Shown: positions 1-11,200 of the stretch, one piece after another | How the letters are laid out: each line of letters begins with the position of its first letter | Numbering within the stretch: the stretch's first letter is position 1 | From: Hydractinia symbiolongicarpus | Taxonomy: Eukaryota > Cnidaria > Hydrozoa > Anthoathecata > Hydractiniidae | Direction of reading: 5' to 3' | Length of the DNA stretch: 60,000 nucleotides | Assembly: GCF_029227915.1 (NCBI RefSeq) | Contig: NC_079880.1 | Span: forward strand, 23,562,501 to 23,622,500 | Made by a program: the position numbers and the translations under genes | The notes under the pieces: model-generated | Told to the model about the DNA's origin: nothing | Seen by the model: only the letters and a program-made list of their open reading frames with translations | Database searches by the model: none

Positions 1-927
1 AGTCTTTTTATCATCTATATTATGATACTAAAATTAACAAACCGTTTTATGATAAGAAGCAACACATTAAAAAAGTTTCTGTAAGTCGATTCACCCACGT
101 GTTTAACAGATTCGTCTATTATATTAATACACCAATTCCAGTTTGTCTTAGCAAGCAAATTACCAATTTTTATATCACATACAAGCCAGCAGACCCTGCG
201 TCAAAACTCGGGGTTAAATAAATTACCACCTCTGCGTCGAAACGGGATAAACCATTACTGAACAAGCATTAAATGCCAGGTTAAGAACTTGAATGCATCA
301 TTATTATGCGTAAAAACCTTTCGGAAAGTTTTTGCGGAACTTCTGTTTAAATAAGGCTAGTTTTGAATTTATTTTGCTTTATGATCATTTTTTATCATTT
401 ACCAGTCAGCTATTTCAGGTTAACTGTCCATAAGTTTTTTTAACACAAATATTTATATATGGTTTACTTGCGAAGATTTATTTTGATCACATGCGTCATC
501 TGTAAAGAGTACTCACCAGACCACAGACATTTATGTCAACATTCTTTGATCTCTTTAATAAAAGCCGTATTCTATCTGTCTGTTTGCGCGCGAGAAAAAA
601 GTCGTGTTGCGGAAACACGAAATGCAAACAGTATAATAACTCTTAAATAGTATTATTGTACCGTATTATGATATACTCAAATAGATGGCGAGAGTCAATA
701 AATAAAAAAAACTTGTGTTTTTTTTATCAAATGACATTACGGTAATCATAGTATTCGCACTATGTTGGAATTTAAGTTTATGTACATTTTGCAACTGCCT
801 TGGGCTGTTTTACTGACTGATAAAGTTGCGTAAAAAGACCGCGGTGACAAATGGATGCTAACAAAAAGGCGAGACAGTTTTTATTCTGTATGAAGAAGTA
901 AAAAGGAGGGAGAGTGGAGCAAAACAC

Positions 928-968
928 AAAAAACGGACTTCGAACCTGGAGCTCGAAGTCCGTTTTTT
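928..968. repeat. Perfect 16-bp inverted repeat with 9-nt loop
   Basis: Arms 928-943 and 953-968 are exact reverse complements (A6, CGGACTTCGA and its mirror), loop 944-952. It sits about 300 bp upstream of the HEPN gene start. It could be a foldback remnant or a structured 5' element. No gene was seen in the rest of 1-1272, which is AT-rich with only short chance ORFs. Confidence 0.85.
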
Positions 969-1272
969 CAAACAAATCATAGTTTAGTTATACAGATCCA
1001 ATGGAAATATATCTTAAAAATTAAACTTGTGAAGTCTTAAGTTGTAAAGTACTCGTTTTATATGATCTCCCTTTCTCTTGTTGTTTTAAATAATTGATGT
1101 ACTGTTGCTACAGGACACAAAATAACAAATGCAATGTAGCTCTATCGACTTTGTTGCGACAGTCGAGTTTCCATGAACTTGTAGAAATTTTGTTGATAAC
1201 CAGTATCAAAATTATAACTTCTATTGATACTTCTTGATTTGAAATTGAAATTATCTTATATATATTATAGTC

Positions 1273-2270
1273 ATGGCAACGGCAGTACCTCCAACAGGAT
1301 CTTCTCACCACGCATTGATCGCAAACAATGAATATCAAATTAAATTGGTCACGCTTCTCAACGAATGTTGTGACCACTTACGTGAAATTTTACATGATCC
1401 TGCCCGTGGCAACATGCCAAGGGATAAGAAACAATTATATCTGTCATTGAAAAAATATAAGAAACATTTAAACCATCTGAAAAGAGATCAGCTGGAAATC
1501 GTTTTTCCACAAGATAAGGAAACAGATTCGGGATTGTTTGACATCACTATTTTATGTGACGTTCTAATTAATTGTTGTAACGGTATACAAGCACCAATCG
1601 GTGGGTGGAGGACCAGAAAACCGCAACCGAATGATTTCAGTGTCGGTGCGGAGATCATTCGAATCAGAAATGAGCGGAATATTGTTATGCATGGAAGAGC
1701 AATGACTTCAGCACAATATAATCGGTTATGGAACGCCATAGAAGGTATATTAAGAAGACTTGGATATGACATAACGAAAATTAGAGATTTGAAGTCTGGT
1801 TGTTTAAAAGACTTGGACTTATTTAAGATTGAAATTATGAAAGCAGTTACTGAAATTTTAAAGTTCAATGTTAACAAAAACCAAGACAATATAAAACAAA
1901 ATCAAGGTGACATTAAAGCAAATAAAGACAGTATTCAGCAAAACGAAGATGGTATTACACAAAATCAAGATGACATCAAAGCAAATAAAGATAATATTCA
2001 GCAAAACGAAGATGGTATTAAACAAAATCAAGATGACATCAAAGCAAATAAAGACAATATTCATCAAAACAAAGGTGGTATTAAACAAAATCAAGATGAC
2101 ATCAAAGCAAATAAAGACAGTATTCAGCAAAACGAAGATGGTATTAAAGAGAATAAAGAGAATTATAATCGATTAGCAGCCGAAGTGGAAATAGTAAAGC
2201 AAACTATTTCTTCATCATCATGTGATCAGAAGAGTTCTCAGTTGAAAGAAACTATAAAAGAACAACCCAG
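1273..2270 (+). CDS. Exon 1: DZIP3-type HEPN domain and N@d coiled coil
   Basis: Residues 1-332. An all-helical HEPN domain of the DZIP3/hRUL138 type fills about 10-185, with the consensus-like core IRNERNIVMH (131-140). R135, N136 and H140 form the R-N-x3-H RNase-type motif, so catalysis is possible. Residues 200-297 are fourteen uninterrupted heptads with I (V in the first) at position a and N at position d, built from a 63-bp DNA repeat. The exon ends at ACCCAG|gtgtgt (donor 2271), leaving two bases. Reading through the donor gives a Cys/Leu-rich tail to a stop at 2323-2325, which I take as intron. Confidence 0.85.
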
Positions 2271-5200
2271 GTGTGTAATTCTTTTTCTATGTTGTTGCAT
2301 CATTAAATTAATTCTGTCAACTTAACATAAAAGGCAAATATGGTAAAGTAAATAAATTACCATTCAATTAAATTCCACTTTATCTTGGTGTAACTAAATC
2401 ACTTTTCTGTAATGATTTCAATGCATAGGAGAGTCATCAGCAATAAGAGTACAGCAGATTAAAATTATGACAGCAGCGATTGAAATACAAAAATGTAAAG
2501 TAAATAAAAACAAAGACAACAATAAGTAAAATCTATATAACTTAAAGAATGGACTTATATATATTCAAGTTGATGTAAGAAAACTCAAAACGGAGTTAGG
2601 AACATTCACAATGATTATGAAAGATTGAAAGACGGAATGGGAACAGTAAAGTCCTTTGTTGTCATCGTATCGTTCAAAAACTTGTCATTTAAACACTATT
2701 GACTTAGAAAAAAATTACGGTTCTATTCTAATTTATATTTTAATCCTTATTTTAGTTATATGCTACTAAAAAATTTTCATGGAGATTTTGTAATAAAATT
2801 TGATGATGACTGCTTCAACTGGTCTGCACAAAGTATACAAACTATTATTACTAAAAATTTTACAAGACAATCAAAAGAACTTAATTTCGGCGACGATTAT
2901 TTTGTAGAAGAAAAAGAAGGAAAACTATTACTGCTTATTTACAATCACAAATCTATCAATGCTGAATCTATCAATGGGTTATCCATTACGTTAGTTGACA
3001 GTGAAAATAAAACTCATTTGATTTCAATTGAAGGTGAGTAAATTTAGATGACGTATTCTATCCAGAAAAAGTTCAAGGCGCTATTTTTCTTCGAAAAAAA
3101 TAAATAAGGAGTTGGAACAATGAAAATAAAAATAGAACACAAAAAATACATTACTAACTAATGTGGATGTGCACAAGGGCAGAGCACAAGTAAAACAAGT
3201 TTGGAAAGCTACATTTACAAGCAAATGTAAGGGTTTATTTAAAATATTATTCGAACCATGAAAAACATTGTCAAGATTTTGTTAGAATAGCAATCATTTT
3301 AGCGATGCAAGCCACTTACCTCGACAAAAGTTTTACTTTGGCTATGCGAACGCAAAAATATATAAAAATTATTGCAAAGATTCTTAAAAAATAACGTTTT
3401 GTATTCTACACCAAAACTTTGACGACTCTAGCGCGTTTTTTTGTACATTACTTTGGATTAAAATTGGTTGTGTAGAAATGTTGCAAACTAAAATAACTTT
3501 TTTAATTAGATATTAAATTGGTCCAAGCGCATATGTGTGAAACCAGCCATTTTGATGTAACAACGCACAACAGTAGAAGAATATCTGAACAGATAAAATG
3601 CATTGTAGGAGCAGAAAGAGAAGAAGCAGATATTGAATTTATATGTGGTGGTAGCCTGCAAACAATGGAACCTAAGGAGTACGAAGCATTTGAAAGAGAT
3701 TACATCCAGCGTTATTTCACCGTCAATGGTAAATGCATGGAAGAACCACTCCAATTTCCACCTCCAATGCAAAACGTCACACATTCCTTATTCGCACAAA
3801 AGATAAAGGATGTTATAATCGAATTACAACATTTGTTTACAATATTTACGCATTATAACACGAAGGAACATATTCAATTTCTAAAACTGGATAAAGAATT
3901 TTCTTTGAGTTTGGAAAGCACAATTACTGATAACAAAAGAATTCTACTTGTGTTGCCAAATTATATCGTCAACATTAGATACACAGAAACAACCGACGCA
4001 GTTAGAATACAAGATGAAGTCAAAGCGGGCGAAGAAGACTTGAAGGAGCTATCTATCATCACTAAAAAATATCTTAAAAATGGTCACCTGAAAATGGTTA
4101 ATGTTGTAGCTGCACCACATTTCGAAGATATCGAAAATATCCACCTTTGTGTAGACTGCAACCTACTCTCCAAGAAAACTTTGGCTGAGGATAGAAATAT
4201 GATAAAGTTCTTTTCAAATATTTTGCAAAGCTCACAAGCACAAAATAATGTTCAGGATAACAAGGAACGGTATATCAACATAGTCGGTAAAGTCATGTGT
4301 TTTATGGCTACAAGAAAAGCACTCTATTCTGTTCCTTCACTCAGTAAAAACGTCCACGAACAAATAAGCTCGTTAATACTTTCTCCACAGCAACTCCGTC
4401 ATTTATACAACAACTCTTTAAAAAAAATTATAATCGGTCCTTTAGGCAGTGGTAAGACAGTGCTAGCTTTAGCACATTTGGAAATTGCTTACGAGCGCTC
4501 TGAGAATAGATCGATCATATACTACGTAGTTTGGGACGGCAACACATTGCTGAAACAGGATATTGTCAATCATACTAAAAGATTTAATTTCAAAGCCGCT
4601 GTCGAAGTTGTTGTAAAGGATAATGTCGAGTTAGCTCAGGATATGAAAATGAATGAAGTGCCAACACCATACCAGTTAATAGAGTCATTGGTTAAGAAAC
4701 ATGTTGACCAAAACCTGCATCTAATAATTGATGAATTAAATGGAGAGTTATTGAACAAGGAAGAATCATCTTTGCTTAAACACTATCTGGAGACTGAAGA
4801 CAAATTAAATAACTCCTTCATCATTTTTTTCCCACAATCCATTGAGAAACATAGAACATTAATTTCACACCAAAAAGTCACAATACATGACAAGTACAAG
4901 TATGAAGAAACAGGAATGGAAGTATTAAAACTTAACAGAGCAATGAGAACAACCCGGATAATCTTTCAGTTTTTAAAGGCTTTCGAAAATGAAGTAGAAC
5001 AAGACAAGGTAACAATGAAGCTTCCCGATCAGAAATCAAAAGATGCAATATCCACCAAAACAAAAATCGAAAAAAAAAAGAATCTCTATTCCAAATTTTG
5101 GCAACAACTGAAACAACCACAACAACAACGGCGACAACAACAGCAGCAGCTGCAGCAACCACCACCACCACAACAACAACAAGAACAAGGACAAACTACC

Positions 5201-8200
5201 AGTAGCAATGTCACGCCGATAATAAAAGGAGAAGAAAAAGTATTTGAAACACCGGTTGATATTGATGTCGTTGCAGCTTCCATACAAGATGGGGATCTTT
5301 CGGGTAATGTTAGAATTGACATTTCATTAAAATTTAATACAGCGTATTCAATCGGTCATAATATCGAAGGAACAAAACCGTTATTGATACATCCGGCAAA
5401 TACTCCAACAACAGACAAAGAGTTTATACCAATGTTAGCGCTTGTTTTACAAGATGTATGTTTACATCATGCCACTAAACGTTTGTTCATATATAACACA
5501 TTCCCTCAAAAGGATATTTTTTACAGATTACTAAAACTGTTAAAAATTGATTTTCTTCACTACGACAAGTACACTGAATGGAAAGTTTTAAATTGTGATG
5601 ATATCATAGTTAAAAATCCCTTGCAGAGTCAAAATTATAACCTGCTCACTACTATTGAGGGAAGTCGTGGAGTTGAAGCAGCCGAATGCATCTGTATAAT
5701 TGAAAGCAATGATTGCAAGTTAAAACATTTGACGTTAGAAGCAATGTCCAGAGCAACACAAAATCTGGTCCTTGTTTCAGCGTCCAACGTCTACCAATCG
5801 GATACAGTAAAATCATCAACTGGTCATATCATCAGTAAACTGTTAGCTGAACATTTGGTTGAATACAATGTAGAAGTCTCAAACGATGAAGATACGGAAA
5901 TACCGTTCACAAAGTCTATGGAAAGTAACAATAAAATAGTTTTTAACATAAAACCACAATATTGGAAATTCAAAAAAATGATAAAAGATTTGGAACATGT
6001 TGGTTTTCAGGCAACGGATGAACGCCTAAATGCGCATGAGATCGTTAGGAAAAAGTAAGTAAAATTTTTAAACAATAGAGAACAAATTCTCTTTTGAATA
6101 GTTCTTAAAGGAGAGATGAGTGTGATCATTCACAATCCTCTCTCCTTTCTTTTGTGAAATTTGTTCTAGATAGGCAAAAAAATCACGACATATGTATCAG
6201 GGCCTATTCTGTACTTAATAAAAACATTGTAAGTGTTTTCTGATGTTAAAAATGTTAACCTGCTGCTAAGCATGAAAATAATAAAAAATTATTAGACAAA
6301 ATTTTGATCATCTTTTAATTTATTTTATTAAGTAAAAGTCATTAGTTTTGTTAAAAAATATGATATAAATGCAATATTAATAATTTTAGCCTTTATCCTC
6401 CTGGAAAAGTGAGCAATATAATTTGCTCATATTTGTCAAGTACATCATGTATATTGAGATGGCAACTGGACGCTGATAAGTACACCGTTAGTAGACAAGA
6501 AAGTAATAGTTTAACCTGGAATAACTTAGTAACTGACTTTTCTTGCAATCAATACATCGTTGATTACATGGTAATTGGTGAATCGTGCAAGTTTTGTGTA
6601 ATTGCTAAAAATCATCTTGGTGTATCTGATGACAGCATTGTGTCTTATTGTCACAAGTAAGATTATATTCAAGTCCTATTTAAAACATTTTGTAGCCATG
6701 TGTTGAGAAGTATGTCATTCTTGAGAAATATTAAAATATGCTCAATTTTTTTAGACTTCCAAACGTTAGGGGTGTCAGATTTGAAGGTAAGAGAAGTAGT
6801 TATCGTTATCAGCATATTTGAGCAATAAAATCACCACGAGACTCTTTGTCAAAATTAAAAGACATATAAAAAAATAGGCAGAAATAATTTCAGGAGTGTT
6901 GACTAATTGTGTGGTTTGGAGAAAGTAACATTTATTTTAAAAATTTCGTTAAAACTAGATGTTTAAAATCATGAAAATTTATAATTATTGCTTATTTAAT
7001 GTCGCTACCCATATTAAAAGAATAAAATGATTCTGATTATTTGTTAAACATTTAATTTGTTTCAAAGTACATTTATGTTTACTTTTATGTTTACTGTACT
7101 TATACCATGGGACACGCAAAGTCAATTTAATGGCACTATTGTCTGAAACGAGTTTATTCTTAGAACCTTTTAAGTAAAAATCTTTCGCTAATTTTTTCCA
7201 TCTGGTCTTGCTTTTAAAACAGACCTTTACCAAAAACGTAAGAGGTTATTAGACGTTATTGACTTTTTTATAAAATTTTAACAACTTTTTGCTTTTTGGT
7301 CATATGACATTAATTAAGAAAAACTGAGTGTTATCAAGTTGAAATAAAGCTACTTTGCATATTGGTAATATATTTCTTAAAAGTGGGTTTCGCAGTACCA
7401 AAACACCAGAGTCGTTAAAATGTGGCGCGCTCTGTTGCTGTTGTGTCATAGACCAAACTAAACTCGCTTGTTTCTGACATGATACTATTTATATTATTTC
7501 TTGACAATGACTAAACAAATAATTGATAATAATAGGTATAAAATATTTTGAGAATTGAAAGTAACTCTGATCGACCACTTAAACTTGACATTTTTCTAAA
7601 ATCTCTTATAAATTGCTGACATTTCGTATATATGAAGTTTATTTTTTCGATGAAGAAAATTATTAGTTTCAAGTTTTCCCAATTTCCTCATCAGGGAATG
7701 TGAACTTGTGAAATATTCAAAAATGAGATACGATGATGTAAATTATCGACTACATCATTGGAACGCTCTGATAAAAGTAGATAAATCTTTGTTAATAGCC
7801 CAATTTGGGTGCAAAAATGATACAAATGGGCTGCAATTTTCCTAATAACCCTAGTTTCCTAATAACTCAAGTCTATTTTTTTATCTTTACTGAAGTAAAT
7901 TCTATTTAATTTTTAAAAGCTATCAGATCGCAGTAAACACTTTTTTATTCTTCAATATTTTTATGTCTAATACACAGCTTAAACAACACAAAGCTATAAA
8001 ATTCTGTTTCGTACGAAAAAATGCATACCGTATTTCCCGCATATAACCCTCATTTCACATAAGCCGCAGCTATTCAAGATAACAGAAAACCCAACAACAT
8101 TAGATCACGCATCCCTTCGTATAAACCATATCTTGCGATAAGAAAAAAAACCAATCAGTGTGTTTTTCTTTGTTATACAGGAATACATGACAAGAAAATA

Positions 8201-11200
8201 TAAAACTTATCCCACATAATGATTCGTACGAATGTTCGTAAAAATCGATAATTCAACTTGGCCTGTTACAGAAGGGTGTCAATAAAAGTGATACGAAACC
8301 TCTCACTTGGTATTAATAAAGTACATCTTCCATATTAACCCATACTTTTTTCATCATTATCTATAGAAGAAATTTTGTTCAAATATTATCTTTAATCTTA
8401 AATATTATCTCGTGGTTGCTCGATTTATTCAAATCATATATTTAGCATAGATTATTAATAATTTAAAAGTAAATAAGTGCAAATCCCTAAAATTCAATTC
8501 CCCCTCACAGCAAACCCGTCATTACAATCAAGCAATGAGCACAAAGCTGGCGTGGTTAACATCTTAAATATTACAAAAATTAATTATATTTGTTCGGGTG
8601 AGTGAGGTCATTTGCGCTCAAAACAAAAGATTTTCCTATATTGATCACGTGAGCGAAGAACAATAGAATTAACCAATCAAAGAGCGCAGTCAGTATTATG
8701 ATGCCAGAAAAATCGTGTGAGACCCAGCGTAATTTAGGGTGAAACACCTTAAGTAAAATTAAATAAAAGTCTCCTGGCTGAGTGTAGTTTATATTTTTCG
8801 TAAATTTCAAAGACACGGTATGTGGTGTGAAATTCTTTAATTAAGCCTGTTTATAATTTTTTATCAAACGTAATGGCACACAAATTTGGAACAAGGGATT
8901 TCTATAGATATCCAAGATAAAATTTATTTTTAAACTCAGATGCAAACTTCGCAAAAGAAGATTGTACTTTGCGTGTCAGTACCGGACAACTAAACACGTG
9001 TATGCAAAGGGAGAACGTCCTTTTGAGACCTACCTTGACCGACAAACCGAATTGGGCGGCAAATTAGCAGCGAAATATTTTTTTGATTTTAACGGGAAAC
9101 AAAAAACGTTTGGCAAATTTAAGATACTGTATTTAAGCGGTCTTGTAGGTATTAAAAACAAGACAATTATTTTGAATTCTTGAAAGTAATGTGTTTTTTT
9201 TAAGAATAAACACTGAATATTGCAGTCTGATTAGTTAAAAGTTTACATCAAAATATTTCGCCGCTAAATAGTAGGAACTGTTTCTACTTTACACCGAAGC
9301 GAATTTTTCCAAGCACAATCAAAATAAAACAAGAAACCGCGGTCGGTTTAAAATCATACTTATCGAAAAGACATTTCATTGTAAACGTTCCGACCAAGAA
9401 TAGAAGAATTATCGCTAGTATACCAATCTGGACATTAGTGGAGAAAATAATTAGCTACTGTATCCAGTTGCATCGGTTGCATGTGCATGTAAATTCTGCA
9501 TTAGGAGGTGAATAATTTAACTCACATCAAATTGTTCATAAAAATAATTAAGTTAGGTTTTAAGTTAGTTACAATATAGTAATGAATAACCTCTTTTTTA
9601 AGTTGCTCATAATTGAAAATTATTCCTAATAGAAATCATGAGAAAAAACACAATTACAAGCAAATCAACAAGTCATTTCATGGTAAAATTTAAGTCGGTT
9701 AGTTTTGTTTTACCAATAGCCTGAAGCTGTTCTCATTTTATTTTCAATTTTTGCAATACCTAAGTCTCATGTTCTTTAAAAATTGTTCTTATAAAGAAAC
9801 CCGCGCAGTTTTAACCCATCGCGTGTCAGAGAAACATCTTTGAAATATTCGTGCAGACGAAATCGAATATATTGAGTACAGTCGTTCTATTTTTATCACT
9901 ATATCATACTCAACCAAAACGAATATGTTTCATTCAACAAATAATGTTGATAGAAACTGGTCGTGTGAGGTGAGAGAAATTTTAATTTTGATAAAAGCAG
10001 CAGCTAGTTTTTATTATACATTATTTTTATTCATGAGAAGTCTGTTCACAATTAACGGAGTATTTACTAAGAGCTGTGTAATTTTAATTTATTTTTACAA
10101 TTTTTACTGAAAAAACTAAGAAACTCTTTTTGCGTGCTTGAGATTATTTTCTACCTTTATCCTGCACTTTTCTCCATACAATCTGAAGAAAGCGTTATTT
10201 GTTCATTTGTTAGGTAAGCACAAGGAGTGCAAAATAAAAAGTAGAAGTTCAGTATTAATATTTAGTGAAGTTTTTTCTTTGTTCGTAAGAAACTAAATAA
10301 AGTCATGGAATAAGCATACTAGCCAGCCTCGGTTTTAGGGATTCATCGCCGTCTTCCCACATGCCATATAGATAAAAAAATCCCTGGAATCGAGAGTGCT
10401 AGACTAGGCAATATTGATATTTGGTAAAGTTTCTCTTTTGTTCTTAAGAAGCCAAATAGAGTCATGGAATAAGCATACTAGCCACCCTCGTTATCAGAGA
10501 TTTTTGCCTTTTCGCTATAAAACATCCCTGGGGACGAGAGTGCTACACTAGGCAATATTAATATTTGGTACATTTTTCCCCTTGTTTTGAAAAAGGCTAA
10601 ATAAGTCATGAAATAAACAGCTAGCCATTCTATTCTCCAGGGATCTTTACCTGTTCGTTCTTTTCCCGCATAAGAAATAGATAAAAAAATCCCCGGGGAC
10701 GAAAGTGCTAGACTAGGTTGGTTTATAAAAACGCATTATGTTATCGTAGTAATTGTAGGAATAACTATATTTACTTCCGAGATTTCTATTAAAAATGTCA
10801 TGTGAAATTATTTTAACAGGAGAAAAATTTTAGGGTCTCGACTTTAACTGAAACATTTCCGTGGTTCATACAAGTAGAATAATTTTCTCCAGATGCAAAT
10901 TATCCTATACATGATGACGTCAACATATTAATATTAACTTGAATAAAAATAAATTATTACTATACGTTTTGTTTCTGCGTTTTCACAATTACTTTTTTTA
11001 TGTTTAATACATTATAAAATGTTTTACAATAAAAAAAGTATTTAATGATGTCATAAGTTTTTCGTTATCATGTTTCATTAATTTATAAATTTATATTTTT
11101 TATTCATTTATTATTTTATTTTTAGATATCGTGAAAATTATTAGATCTAACGATGTCAACAAATTGAAAAAATTACTATCCATTCATCCAAACATCGTTC

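Larger units (their letters stand above)
6787..11125 (+). other. Intron 5 (4.3 kb) of the HEPN-NTPase gene
   Basis: Contains foldback elements at 9061-9272 and 10256-10716 and a segment near 8030-8160 resembling the end of a nonautonomous DNA transposon. The short ORFs here (for example 8962-9183, 9925-10110) show no family match or splice support and are treated as chance. Confidence 0.6.

Noticed and set aside
1858-2176. Minus-strand Ile/Val/Phe-rich ORF and plus-strand +1-frame Lys-rich ORF over the coiled coil
   Set aside because: Shadows of the 63-bp coding repeat; the IxxNxxx frame continues the HEPN exon and splices in phase.
4932-5322. Minus-strand Val-, Leu- and Cys-rich ORFs
   Set aside because: Antisense shadows of the Gln/Pro tract in exon 3 of the HEPN-NTPase gene.
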